Below, piece after piece: positions 50,957-58,989 of a stretch of DNA of 58,989 nt; the first letter of the stretch is position 1, and the number at the start of each line of letters is the position of its first letter. The notes below the pieces were generated by a model, which saw only the letters and a program-made list of their open reading frames with translations, was not told the origin of the DNA and did not search any database. The stretch is taken from positions 1 through 58,989 of the forward strand of contig NZ_FCOK02000062.1 of assembly GCF_001544555.2 (NCBI RefSeq), written 5' to 3'. Made by a program: the position numbers and the translations under genes. The stretch is from Caballeronia udeis. GTDB lineage: Bacteria; Pseudomonadota; Gammaproteobacteria; Burkholderiales; Burkholderiaceae.

Positions 50957-52153
50957 ATGATCGTCAAACCACGCGTGCGCGGTTTTATCTGCGTGACTAC
51001 TCATCCCGTCGGCTGCGAAGCCAATGTCGAAAAACAAATCGGCTATGTGACGGCACAAGGCCCCATTGCTGCGGGACCGAAGAAAGTCCTGGTGATCGGC
51101 GCGTCGACCGGGTACGGGCTCGCGGCCCGGATCACGGCGGCATTTGGTTGCGGCGCCGAGACCCTTGGTGTCTTCTTCGAACGCGCCGGTGAAGACAGTA
51201 AGCCCGGTACGCCCGGCTGGTACAACACCGCGGCTTTCACCCAATTCGCGACCGCGAAGGGGCTCTATGCAAAGAGCATCAACGGCGACGCTTTTTCCGA
51301 CGAGGTCAAGCAGAAGACCATCGATGTCATCAAGCGAGACCTTGGACAGGTCGATCAGGTCGTGTATAGCCTCGCGTCACCAAGAAGGACTCACCCGAAG
51401 ACGGGAGAGGTGTTCAGTTCGACGCTGAAACCGGTCGGCAAGGCCGTCACGTTGCGCGGCCTTGACACTGACAAGGAGGTCATCAAGGAAAGCATCCTGG
51501 AGCCGGCCACGCAAAGCGAAATTGATAACACCGTGGCCGTGATGGGCGGTGAAGACTGGCAGATGTGGATCGACGCACTACTCGCTGCGGGCGTTCTGGC
51601 GGAGGGAGCGAAGACCACGGCGTTCACCTACCTGGGCGAGAAGATAACTCACGACATCTATTGGAACGGCTCCATAGGCGCGGCGAAAAAGGATCTGGAT
51701 CAAAAGGTCCTGGCAATTCGCGAGAGCCTCTCGAGTCACGGTGGCGACGCACGCGTCTCGGTATTGAAAGCAGTTGTGACACAGGCGAGCTCGGCCATTC
51801 CCATGATGCCGTTGTACTTGTCGCTGTTATTCAAGGTCATGAAGGAGGAGGGCACGCACGAAGGCTGCATCGAGCAGGTCTATGGCCTCTATAAAGACAG
51901 CCTGTATGGCGCGTCGCCGTGCATGGATCAAGAGGGCCGGTTGCGTGCGGACTACAAGGAACTCAGTCCGCAAGTTCAGGCCCGGGTGCAGGAACTATGG
52001 AGTCAGGTCACGAACGACAATCTTTACGAGCTCACCGATTTCGCCGGCTACAAGAGCGAATTCCTGCGGCTGTTCGGGTTCGAAATCGACGGCGTGAACT
52101 ATGAAGCCGACGTTAATCTCAAGGTGGACATTCCAGGCATGGTCCAGGATTGA
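50957..52153 (+). CDS. fabV: trans-2-enoyl-CoA/ACP reductase FabV
   Basis: A 398-residue enoyl reductase, the triclosan-resistant FabV type. It starts MIVKPRVRGFICVTTHPVGC, has VLVIGASTGYGLAARITAAFG (NAD site), VYSLASPRRTHPKTGEV, and the catalytic Y-x8-K motif YWNGSIGAAKKDL. The C-terminal YKSEFLRLFGFEIDGVNYEADVN is typical. FabV is longer than FabI because of an extended N-terminus and reduces the enoyl group in the last step of fatty-acid elongation using NADH. It is a single gene, divergent from the ATPase gene. I start at 50957; the earlier frame at 50912 has no leader. Confidence 0.95.
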   Translation: MIVKPRVRGFICVTTHPVGCEANVEKQIGYVTAQGPIAAGPKKVLVIGASTGYGLAARITAAFGCGAETLGVFFERAGEDSKPGTPGWYNTAAFTQFATAKGLYAKSINGDAFSDEVKQKTIDVIKRDLGQVDQVVYSLASPRRTHPKTGEVFSSTLKPVGKAVTLRGLDTDKEVIKESILEPATQSEIDNTVAVMGGEDWQMWIDALLAAGVLAEGAKTTAFTYLGEKITHDIYWNGSIGAAKKDLDQKVLAIRESLSSHGGDARVSVLKAVVTQASSAIPMMPLYLSLLFKVMKEEGTHEGCIEQVYGLYKDSLYGASPCMDQEGRLRADYKELSPQVQARVQELWSQVTNDNLYELTDFAGYKSEFLRLFGFEIDGVNYEADVNLKVDIPGMVQD

Positions 52154-52161
52154 ATCCACAT

Positions 52162-52191
52162 GCGCCGGCCCGATTTTATCGAGGCCGGCGC
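52162..52191. terminator. bidirectional hairpin between fabV and the NodT gene
   Basis: GCGCCGGCC (52162-52170) and GGCCGGCGC (52183-52191) form a perfect 9-bp GC-only stem with a 12-base loop between two converging genes. No T tract follows on either side, so termination would depend on Rho or on the hairpin alone. Confidence 0.6.
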
Positions 52192-52209
52192 GACCTCAAA
52201 GCGCTCGCG

Positions 52210-53703
52210 TCACCCTTCCACGCGCCAGCCGAGTCCCAGGCTTTTCTGCAACGACACGAAATCCTTCAGCAATTCAGCTTGCGCGGCGACCACGTTTTGC
52301 TGCGCGATGAACTGAGTGCGTTGAGTATCGATCAGGTCGATCAGGCTTGATGTTCCGGCGACATACCGCTGACGCATCAACGTGGCTGAGCGGTCCGCCG
52401 ACGCTTGCACTTGCTGCAGCGTAGCCAGATGTTCGCGCTGATACCCGTAACGCGACAACGAAGTGTTCGCGTCCTGCAACGCGGCAAGCACCGTATGCGC
52501 GTATTTCGCATCGGCCTCGTCGCGCGACGCTTCGGCGCCGCGAACGCTCGAGAGCGTGCGGCCGAAGTCCAGCACGTTCCACTGCAGATAAGGCGCGCCG
52601 ATCCAGCTGAAGTTGTTCTTGCGGACCAGGTGGCCGGGATTGGCAGCGGTATAGCCGAGGTCGCCGAACAAGGTCACCTTCGGGAAGAAGTCGGCCTTAT
52701 GCTCGCCGATCTGGGCGTTGCTGGACGCAAGGCGCCGTTCGGCCGCGCGAATATCGGGCCGCTGCTGCAGCATTGATGCAGGGTCACCTATAGCCACGGA
52801 CGCCGGCAGGGCCGGCAGGGGGCCCAACGCGGACAACTCCTGATCGAGCGCGCCTGGAGCCTGGCCCGTCAACACGGCAAGCTGATCTAGCGACTCGGCA
52901 ACCTGCGCGTCGAGCGGCGAAAATGTCGAGCGGGTGTTCTCGACTTGCGTGGTCAGGCGCTCCACGTCGACGTCGGCCGCTGTGCCGTGCGCGCGGCGCT
53001 GCTGGGTCAGCGTGAGCATCTGTTGCTCGAGTTCCGCAGAACGCTTTGCCAGCGTCAGACGCTGCTGCTCGTCACGCAGGCCGACATACGCTTGCGCGAC
53101 TTCCGCCGCGAGCGACACTTGTATGTCGGCGAGGTCGGCGTCGACCGCATCCGCTTCCGCCGTGGCCGCTTCCACCGCGCGCCGCGTGCCGCCGAACAGA
53201 TCGATTTCCCACGATGCATCGAAGCCCGCGGTATAGAGCTGCAGCGGTCCTCCTCCGGACGAAGACGAGCCACCCTGGGACGATGACAGCGAACTCAGGT
53301 TCGGCTCGCGCATGCGCAACGCGGCGGCGTCGAAAGAAGCGGTCGGCATGCCGTTCGCTTTCTGGTGCTGCAACTGCGCGCGCGCTTCGCGCAGACGCGC
53401 TTGCGCCGCGTGAACGTCCGGGTTATGGGCGAGCGCGGCGTCGATCAGCGTGTTCAGTTGGGGATCGTCGAGCGCGAGCCACCATTGACTCGGCGCACGG
53501 GTTGAGACCATGCCGGCCGCGGGCGTGCGCACGAAGTTGGCGGCATGCGCCGCGTCGGGCGCGACCTGCGGCGCACCGGCATAGTCGGGGCCGACAGTAC
53601 AGGCCGAGAGGGCGCAGACCGACGCCAGCAGCGTAAGAAGCGGTGTAAGAGACAGAGGAGCAGTAGGGCGAGCGAACATCGTGGATAGTGTCTTTGCCGT
53701 CAA
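52210..53703 (-). CDS. NodT-family outer-membrane efflux lipoprotein
   Basis: A 497-residue TolC-like outer-membrane factor. A lipoprotein signal ends LASVCALSAC with the lipid cysteine near residue 35. Two OEP repeats follow, the first around PDVHAAQARLREARAQL and the second around RPDIRAAERRLASSNAQIGEHKADFFPKVTL. It forms the outer channel for the EmrA/EmrB proteins upstream. Its start overlaps the EmrB-like stop by four bases. A long Ser/Gly stretch near residues 140-155 is unusual but lies in a loop position. Confidence 0.92.
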   Translation of the reverse strand: MTAKTLSTMFARPTAPLSLTPLLTLLASVCALSACTVGPDYAGAPQVAPDAAHAANFVRTPAAGMVSTRAPSQWWLALDDPQLNTLIDAALAHNPDVHAAQARLREARAQLQHQKANGMPTASFDAAALRMREPNLSSLSSSQGGSSSSGGGPLQLYTAGFDASWEIDLFGGTRRAVEAATAEADAVDADLADIQVSLAAEVAQAYVGLRDEQQRLTLAKRSAELEQQMLTLTQQRRAHGTAADVDVERLTTQVENTRSTFSPLDAQVAESLDQLAVLTGQAPGALDQELSALGPLPALPASVAIGDPASMLQQRPDIRAAERRLASSNAQIGEHKADFFPKVTLFGDLGYTAANPGHLVRKNNFSWIGAPYLQWNVLDFGRTLSSVRGAEASRDEADAKYAHTVLAALQDANTSLSRYGYQREHLATLQQVQASADRSATLMRQRYVAGTSSLIDLIDTQRTQFIAQQNVVAAQAELLKDFVSLQKSLGLGWRVEG

Positions 53704-55301
53704 TGGCCGGCGGACGTCGAAACGGGGCCGCGTGGAGTCTTCAGGAGGAGCGCGAGCGGCACGCAGGCAAGCAGCGCGAGACCGAGCAGATAGAACGTTT
53801 CAGAGTACGTCATGACGGTGGCCTGCATCTGGATCTGTGCCGCGATCTGGCCGAGCGCACGCATTTTGGCGTAGGCCATGTCGCCGGTTTGTGCGAACCA
53901 GTTCGCGGCGCTCGATGCCACCCGCTCCTGCCCTATCAGCGAATTGGCCGTCAGCGATTCGCGGATCATCGCGTTATGGAAGGTGGTGCGCCGGTCGATC
54001 ACGGTCCCGATGATCGCGAGGCCGACCGAGCCGCCGAGATTGCGGGCCATGTTGTAGAGACCGGCGGCGTCGCCGGAGTCTTCGCGTGAGACCGCTGCCA
54101 TTGACGCCTGGTTCAACGGCATCAGCGCGAGGATTTGCGCGAAGCCGCGTACTAGCTGGGACCAGAAGAAGTCGTGCCCGACACTCTGCGCGGTCAGGCC
54201 GATATCCAGCATGCAGCTCAGCGCGAACAACAACAGTCCGCTGATCACCAGCATTCGAAAGTCAAGCTTGCCGAGAATGCGCGGCAGGATCGGCATGATC
54301 AGGAAGGCCGGCACGCCCGATATCAGCATGATGGCGCCCGACTGCTGCGCGTTGTATCCGGACACCAGGCCGAGGAACTGGGGCAGCAGGTACGACACGC
54401 CATAGAGCGCCGCGCCGACTGCAAACACAATGACAATGACGCTTGCATAACGCGGGTTGCGCATCAGGCTCAGACGCATGATCGGCCGTTGCGCGGTGAG
54501 TTGCGAAATGGCGATCAGAACCATGCCGGCCAGCGAGATGCAGGTGAGCGACACGATCATGCTGGACTCGAACCAGCGTTCGCGCTGGCCTTCTTCCAGT
54601 ACCACGGTCAACGAACTCAGGCCGATCGCAAGGCCGACAATGCCGATCCAGTCAGCCTTGAAAAACGTGCTCCATTGCGGCCGGTCCGACGGCAGCCCGA
54701 CGATCAGCAAGGTGATCAGCGCAATACATACGGGCAGGTTGATAAAGAAGCACCAGCTCCAGCTGATGTTTTCCGCCAGCCATCCGCCAACCACAGGCCC
54801 CAGCAGCGGACCGAGCAACACGATCAGGCCGAACATGGTCATGCCAACGGGCATTTGCGAGCGCGGCAGGCGGGTCCGGATGATGGTCTGCGCAGTCGGA
54901 ATCATTGCGCCGCCCGCGAAGCCCTGGCCAATGCGCCCGGCGATCATCATGGGCAAGCTGTGCGACCATCCGCACATCATGGAGAACGCGATGAACAGCG
55001 TGGCATTGGCGAGCAGGAAGTTACGCAAGCCGAACACGCGCGTGAGCCATGCCGCGAGCGGGATCATCACGATCTCGGACATCAGGTAGCCGGTCGAGAT
55101 CCATGTACCCTCGGTGCCGGTTGCGCCAATCTCGCCCTGGATTTGCGGCAAGGCCGAGTTGGTGATCGAGATATCCAGCGTGGCCATCAGCGCGCCCAGC
55201 GAGCCGGCTGCAACGGCGAGCCAGTCCGTCGCACTCGCGCGTTCCGCTTCCGGTGCGGGCGCCGCAGGCGAGGAAGCGGCTGTCGTGGTCACATCAGCCA
55301 T
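53700..55301 (-). CDS. EmrB-type DHA2 drug exporter
   Basis: A 533-residue inner-membrane exporter with 14 predicted helices. Helix 1 reads LGALMATLDISITNSALPQIQGEIG (L-D-x-S/T-I-x-N). The helix 4-5 region has RIGQGFAGGAMIPTAQTI and GPLLGPVVGGWLAENISWSWCFFINLPVG. I choose the ATG at 55301, which overlaps the EmrA stop by eight bases; the frame is open to 55358. With the HlyD-like and NodT-like neighbours it makes a complete tripartite pump across both membranes. Confidence 0.93.
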   Translation of the reverse strand: MADVTTTAASSPAAPAPEAERASATDWLAVAAGSLGALMATLDISITNSALPQIQGEIGATGTEGTWISTGYLMSEIVMIPLAAWLTRVFGLRNFLLANATLFIAFSMMCGWSHSLPMMIAGRIGQGFAGGAMIPTAQTIIRTRLPRSQMPVGMTMFGLIVLLGPLLGPVVGGWLAENISWSWCFFINLPVCIALITLLIVGLPSDRPQWSTFFKADWIGIVGLAIGLSSLTVVLEEGQRERWFESSMIVSLTCISLAGMVLIAISQLTAQRPIMRLSLMRNPRYASVIVIVFAVGAALYGVSYLLPQFLGLVSGYNAQQSGAIMLISGVPAFLIMPILPRILGKLDFRMLVISGLLLFALSCMLDIGLTAQSVGHDFFWSQLVRGFAQILALMPLNQASMAAVSREDSGDAAGLYNMARNLGGSVGLAIIGTVIDRRTTFHNAMIRESLTANSLIGQERVASSAANWFAQTGDMAYAKMRALGQIAAQIQMQATVMTYSETFYLLGLALLACVPLALLLKTPRGPVSTSAGH

Positions 55302-56433
55302 GGTCGTTCTCGGCCTTGATGCGCTCGTCGCCTTCACGCGATGAGCGGGTATCGACATCGGCCGTCACCGACAAACCGGGCAGCAGCACGCTGCGTGTTT
55401 CCGGTCCTGTCTCAATGCGGATGCGCACAGGAATTCGCTGGACGATCTTGGTGAAATTGCCGGTGGCGTTTTCAGGCGGCAGCAGCGCGAACTGAGCGCC
55501 GGTGCCGGGGGCAAAACTGTCCACCACGCCGTGCAGGTCCGTACCGGGCAGTGCATCCACATGCAGGATCACGGGTTGGCCGACGCGCATGTGGCCAACC
55601 TGCGTTTCCTTGAAGTTGGCGGTCAGATAGGTGCTTTGCACCGGTACGACCGACAGCATCCGCGTGCCCGGCTGCACGTACTGACCGACGCGTACCGAGC
55701 GGTCGCCGACCTTGCCGGCCAGTGCGCTGCGCACGACGGTGTCCTGCAGGTCGAGGTGCGCTTGCCGCGCGCTGGCCTCTGCCGCCTCGAGTTGGGCACG
55801 TGCCTGGGCGATCTGCGCGGTGAAGGCCGCGATCTGTGTCTCCGCGGCATTGACCGCGGCAGTGTTGGCTGTCAGCGTTGCCAGTGCCTGGTCGCGCGTG
55901 CTGGTCAACTCGGACAGCCGTTCGCTGGTTTCGGCGCCGGTGGCGGCAAGCGGTGCGTAGCGCTGGACTTCATCGCGGGCATGCTGGGCGCTTACGCGAG
56001 CGACTTGCTGCTGCGCTTTGGCCTGTTCAATGGTGGCGTGCTGCTGGAGGATGTCGGCTTGCGCGCGCTGGATGTCCGCGATGCGTGCGGCAATGGTCGC
56101 CTGTGCCTGGTCGAGCGCGACCTGGTACTGGCGGGTGTCCAGCCGGACCAGCGGGTCGCCCGCCTTGACCGTGGCGTTGTCGCCCACGTAGACATCGGTC
56201 ACGTAGCCGCTGACCTTGGGCGCAACGGTAACGCTGTCGGCTTGCAGATAAGCGTCGTCAGTGCTTTCAATGAAGCGTCCCACTGTCCACCAGCGGGCAA
56301 GCCAGACTCCCGCGAGGATCAGCGCAACGATCCCGAGCGCGACGAGGATCAGGCGTTTTCCAGATCGTCGCGCGGGCGAGGCGGTGGAGTCTTGCGGCAC
56401 TTCGTTCGGAGGCGATCCTGCGGTTGTTGACAT
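55294..56433 (-). CDS. EmrA/HlyD-family membrane fusion protein
   Basis: A 379-residue periplasmic adaptor with one N-terminal membrane segment (LILVALGIVALILAGVWLARWW, ~29-50). The first lipoyl half is QADSVTVAPKVSGYVTDVYVGDN, then a long coiled-coil hairpin, ending with a second lipoyl half (VRSALAGKVGDRSVRVGQYVQPG) and a beta barrel (HVDALPGTDLHG). This is the EmrA layout. It is the first gene of the pump operon, whose three genes all overlap. Its start is 93 bases from the divergent TetR start, with repeats between them. Confidence 0.93.
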   Translation of the reverse strand: MSTTAGSPPNEVPQDSTASPARRSGKRLILVALGIVALILAGVWLARWWTVGRFIESTDDAYLQADSVTVAPKVSGYVTDVYVGDNATVKAGDPLVRLDTRQYQVALDQAQATIAARIADIQRAQADILQQHATIEQAKAQQQVARVSAQHARDEVQRYAPLAATGAETSERLSELTSTRDQALATLTANTAAVNAAETQIAAFTAQIAQARAQLEAAEASARQAHLDLQDTVVRSALAGKVGDRSVRVGQYVQPGTRMLSVVPVQSTYLTANFKETQVGHMRVGQPVILHVDALPGTDLHGVVDSFAPGTGAQFALLPPENATGNFTKIVQRIPVRIRIETGPETRSVLLPGLSVTADVDTRSSREGDERIKAENDHG

Positions 56434-56443
56434 CTTTGATCCA

Positions 56444-56471
56444 AATTATTCCAATCGGAACAATTATTCCA
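56444..56471. promoter_or_regulatory. direct repeats between efflux operon and TetR gene
   Basis: AATATTC-like sites: the 10-base AATTATTCCA occurs at 56444-56453 and 56462-56471, 18 bases apart. An inverted element TTCC-AATC-GGAA overlaps at about 56449-56460. The two repeats lie in the short divergent gap, so they are likely TetR-family operator half-sites controlling both directions. Confidence 0.5.
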
Positions 56472-56525
56472 GCCGGTAAAATTGTGTCAAGTGATATATT
56501 TGTTTAGTTGAAGGGAGATGCACGA

Positions 56526-57332
56526 ATGAACGACACTAAACGGCTGCGCCGTCCCTCGGCTGGCGGATATGTGCGCGGCGACGAAACAAGGCTGCGAATC
56601 ATCGAAGCGGCGATCGAGTCGTTTGGCGAGCATGGTTTCGAGGGCGCGTCCACGCGTGACATCGCCGCGCGCGCCGGGGTCAATGCACCCGCGCTGCAGT
56701 ATTACTTCGAGAATAAAGAGGGGGTGTACCGCGCGTGTGCGGAATATCTCGCCGACTCGTCCTGGATCACGCTTGAACCGGTGGTGAAACATGCTGCGGA
56801 CGTGTTGAGCAACGACAGTGATATTCCGGTGCTGATCGATGCTTTCATTCGCATTCAGGAAGCGATTGCGGACCGCATGTTCATGAAGGCTTGCGATACG
56901 TCCAACCAGCGGCTTTTCTTTACGCGCGAACAGGCGGGGCATGAGCCGTCCATTGCGTCCGAGATCATGATGCGGCGCGTGCGGCAGCCTTTGAACGATG
57001 TCGGCTCAAGACTGATTGCGCGCATTACCGGCGCGGAACCCGACGATCAGCTTACGTTGATCCGGATGCTGAGTCTGCACGGACAATTGTTGATGTTCCA
57101 TGTGGCGCCGCGCACAACGCTTGCAATGCTTGGATGGAAGGAGATAGACACCGAGAAGGGCGATTTGCTCAAGGCTACCGTGCGTACGCAAACGCAGATG
57201 CTGCTTGAACAATGGAGCAGGGACGGTTTGGCCAACAAGGGCGAATCCGGCGGAAACAAGAAGCCCGCCGCGAAATCAGCGCCCAGGAAGCGTACTGCCC
57301 TCAAGAGTGCAAAGGCCGCCGCAAAAAAGTAA
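56526..57332 (+). CDS. TetR-family regulator (CecR/DUF1956 type)
   Basis: A 268-residue TetR protein. The N-terminal helix-turn-helix reads RLRIIEAAIESFGEHGFEGASTRDIAARAGVNAPALQYYFENKEGVYRA. The C-terminal domain has LSLHGQLLMFHVAPRTTLAMLGWKEID, matching the DUF1956/CecR type, and the protein ends in a Lys-rich tail (KKPAAKSAPRKRTALK), an unusual extension that may be a disordered DNA-contacting arm. The start at 56526 follows AAGGGAG; the frame starts at a TTG at 56508. It faces the efflux operon and most likely represses it. Confidence 0.9.
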   Translation: MNDTKRLRRPSAGGYVRGDETRLRIIEAAIESFGEHGFEGASTRDIAARAGVNAPALQYYFENKEGVYRACAEYLADSSWITLEPVVKHAADVLSNDSDIPVLIDAFIRIQEAIADRMFMKACDTSNQRLFFTREQAGHEPSIASEIMMRRVRQPLNDVGSRLIARITGAEPDDQLTLIRMLSLHGQLLMFHVAPRTTLAMLGWKEIDTEKGDLLKATVRTQTQMLLEQWSRDGLANKGESGGNKKPAAKSAPRKRTALKSAKAAAKK

Positions 57333-57348
57333 CAGGGAAATCCGTGCG

Positions 57349-57391
57349 TGAGGGTTCCCGTCGTATGACGCCGAGAACCCTCAGCTGTTTT
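57349..57391. terminator. terminator hairpin after the TetR gene
   Basis: TGAGGGTTC (57349-57357) and GAACCCTCA (57375-57383) form a perfect 9-bp stem, followed on the plus strand by GCTGTTTTA. It lies at the junction of two converging genes. Confidence 0.65.
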
Positions 57392-58445
57392 ATCGCCGCG
57401 CTTCAAAGACGAGATTGAACGGCGTGGCCGTTGCCCGGCGAAATTGCCGGAAGCCTCCTTCCGTGACCACGTCGTGAATCCGCCGCTCGCCGGCTTGCGC
57501 ACCCAGGCACATGGCGCCCGCTTGCGCTCGCGAAGCCGGTGTACAGATCAGCGTGGACGCCGAGTAAAAGATCCTCCCGACGGGATTCAGGTTTCCTTCG
57601 AGCGTGTCGTTGGCAAACGGCTCCACGATCATCCACGCGCCATCGTCGGCCAGGGTTTCAAGCACATGACGCGATGCCCCAAGGGGATCGCCCATGTCGT
57701 GAAGGCAGTCGAACATGGTGACGAAGTCGTAGTTATTCCCCGGATAATCGTTGGCCGAAGCAACCTCGAAACTCACGCGGTCGCTTACGCCCGCAGTTGC
57801 CGCGGACTCTCTCGCATGCTCGATAGACCCTTCGTGATAGTCGTAGCCCACGAACGTCGACTGCGGATAGGCCTGCGCCATGATGACCGTGGACGCGCCG
57901 TGTCCACAACCGATATCGGCCACGCGTGCACCGCTTTTCAGTTTCGCCTCGACGCCGCCAAGCGACGGAATCCAGTTGCTCACGAGATACGCTGCATAGC
58001 CCGGACGGAAGAAACGCTCCGTCCCGTGAAAGAGCGAGACGTCGTGCTCATGCCATCCCACGCCCAGTCCGGTCTTGAATGACTTCATCATCTTCGGGAT
58101 GATCTTGAACTGCGCAACGGCAATCTGGAACGCGCCGGGTATGAACGCCGGGCTGCCTTCCTCGGCGAGCGCAAAGGACTGTTCTTCGCTCAGGCTGAAG
58201 CGTTCCGACGCGGGATCGTAGTTGACATAGCCGCTCGCAGCCTGCGCGCTTAGCCACTCGCGAACATAACGCGCGTCCGTTTCAGTTGCCTGCGCAAGTT
58301 CTTCCGGAAGTAGCGGCTTGGCGGCGAGCGCCTTATAGAGCCCGAGCTGATCGCCGACGACGACCGTAGCCGCATGCATCACGGCGCCGAGATCGTGGAC
58401 AAATCCTCCCATGAATGCATCGAGTTTCGACTGGTCGACTGCCAT
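57390..58445 (-). CDS. winged-helix class I SAM-dependent methyltransferase
   Basis: A 351-residue enzyme. The N-terminal ~90 residues are a dimerisation/winged-helix module (LGAVMHAATVVVGDQLGLYKALAA, LAQATETDARYVREWLSAQAASGYV). The Rossmann part has ARVADIGCGHGASTVIMAQAYP (SAM motif I), FVGYDYHEGSIEHAR and DFVTMFDCLHDMGDP. This arrangement is found in methyltransferases related to O-methyltransferases and to Rv2258c-like proteins; the acceptor is unknown. AGGGAGCGCACC precedes the start. The DUF1059 gene lies upstream on the same strand with 107 bases between them. Confidence 0.9.
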   Translation of the reverse strand: MAVDQSKLDAFMGGFVHDLGAVMHAATVVVGDQLGLYKALAAKPLLPEELAQATETDARYVREWLSAQAASGYVNYDPASERFSLSEEQSFALAEEGSPAFIPGAFQIAVAQFKIIPKMMKSFKTGLGVGWHEHDVSLFHGTERFFRPGYAAYLVSNWIPSLGGVEAKLKSGARVADIGCGHGASTVIMAQAYPQSTFVGYDYHEGSIEHARESAATAGVSDRVSFEVASANDYPGNNYDFVTMFDCLHDMGDPLGASRHVLETLADDGAWMIVEPFANDTLEGNLNPVGRIFYSASTLICTPASRAQAGAMCLGAQAGERRIHDVVTEGGFRQFRRATATPFNLVFEARR

Positions 58446-58552
58446 GGTGCGCTCCCTTAAATACGCGGCGTCTCACAAAAGACTGTTCGTCATACTTATT
58501 AATATGTCGACGCCGACACGAGAAAATGAGGTTCTGGCCGTTCACCGCCGGG

Positions 58553-58765
58553 TCATGCGGTACGCGGTGAATCGACCGGCGGGGTGCCCTGGTGGAACAG
58601 CGCGCTCAACTGGGCGCGCAGTTCAGGAGAGTCAGTGTGTTTATGGACGGACACGGCGTGCTGGACGGCTGCGTCCAGGAGTTCCTGGTCGGAGTCCGCA
58701 GACAGCGCGATGGTGCAGTTCATCTCGCTGGGAAACTCACGACAGTCGATGTATTTGCGGGTCAT
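58553..58765 (-). CDS. DUF1059-family small protein
   Basis: A 70-residue protein opening MTRKYIDCREFPSEMNCTIA and continuing LSADSDQELLDAAVQHAVSVHKHTD, which matches the DUF1059 pattern of a Cys-x(n)-Cys pair followed by a helix with a conserved V-x-H motif. I start at 58765 because GGGGAAG lies just upstream; the frame is open to 58891 without a leader. DUF1059 proteins are predicted metal- or redox-sensitive and often sit near stress genes. It precedes the methyltransferase and may share its promoter. Confidence 0.85.
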   Translation of the reverse strand: MTRKYIDCREFPSEMNCTIALSADSDQELLDAAVQHAVSVHKHTDSPELRAQLSALFHQGTPPVDSPRTA

Positions 58766-58989
58766 GACGTCTTCCCCCATTACGTAGTACCGAGTTAATG
58801 ACGAAGGTGGATCGGATTGGCGCCACGCCTCTTTCGACGAACCAGCGCCTGCGAAAATTATAGGTCGCTGACAAAGGGCTTGCGAACTCATTCGTCGTTA
58901 TTTCAGCGCACGTAATTCCATTTCTAATTCAATAGTGTAATAATAAGCACACCTTCCATGTAGAGGTGCGCGCGATGGTTCGTCAAGCG
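58766..58989. other. window edge, possible start of a further gene
   Basis: This AT-richer stretch contains the promoter of the DUF1059 gene. On the plus strand an ATG at 58975 with AGAGGTG just upstream begins a frame that runs off the window after five codons; it may be the start of a real gene but nothing more can be said. Confidence 0.3.

Noticed and set aside
54174..55319. 381-codon plus-strand frame opposite the EmrB-like gene.
   Set aside because: His/Arg/Gln-rich antisense shadow of a well-supported membrane exporter.
1..58989. tRNA, rRNA, CRISPR array, integrase or transposase.
   Set aside because: None was recognised on reading; no repeat-spacer pattern and no DDE or tyrosine recombinase protein among the frames.

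Overview
The window is about 59 kb of high-GC, densely coded DNA from a betaproteobacterium. The most likely source is a Burkholderiaceae genome of the Paraburkholderia/Caballeronia type. That is inferred from the gene set: a Burkholderia-style trimeric porin, a dgdA/dgdR pair, a beta-keto acid cleavage enzyme cluster, FabV, NodT/EmrAB efflux and many LysR/AraC regulator-enzyme pairs. No rRNA, tRNA, CRISPR array, complete insertion sequence or phage module was seen. It reads as accessory catabolic and detoxification DNA.

Layout. 1-10.3 kb: an AraC regulator faces a long plus-strand run of BKACE (DUF849), MFS, quinone oxidoreductase, TauD-type dioxygenase, small serine hydrolase, Rieske ferredoxin, acyl-CoA ligase, porin and BON protein. 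This looks like one inducible catabolic operon of unknown substrate. 10.4-20.1 kb: three separate divergent regulator/SDR pairs (two AraC, one LysR), two further SDRs, a VOC protein, a cyclic-nucleotide-fold lipoprotein and gene debris (class II aldolase, old yellow enzyme). 20.1-24.9 kb: a HicAB toxin-antitoxin pair with a striking palindromic operator, a chemoreceptor, and a diguanylate cyclase downstream of a small membrane protein. 24.9-28.2 kb: a DUF1254/DUF1214 protein, a methyltransferase fragment, and an oxidoreductase facing a frameshifted MarR gene.

28.2-36.6 kb (minus strand): MFS, CaiB-type CoA-transferase, HMG-CoA lyase and LysR form a plausible 3-hydroxy-3-methylglutarate (or similar acid) module. 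An asparaginase with an orphan LIV-type binding protein follows, facing a GlxA/AraC regulator. 36.6-38.2 kb: an AT-rich island with a GT90 glycosyltransferase and a gene-free stretch. 38.2-40.9 kb: a DgdR-like regulator, 2,2-dialkylglycine decarboxylase, and a stub of a periplasmic binding protein. 41-46.5 kb: a LysR regulator facing MFS, amidohydrolase, isocitrate lyase/PEP mutase-family lyase and a second MFS, another catabolic operon of unknown substrate.

46.8-59 kb: a small hypothetical, a DHA2 exporter with its MarR regulator, a GNAT, an ABC-like ATPase, FabV enoyl reductase, a complete tripartite EmrA/EmrB/NodT efflux operon facing a CecR-like TetR regulator, a winged-helix methyltransferase and a DUF1059 protein. 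Several regulators have visible inverted or direct repeats in front of their likely targets, listed as regulatory features. All functional calls come from reading the sequence and family knowledge; no searches were run.
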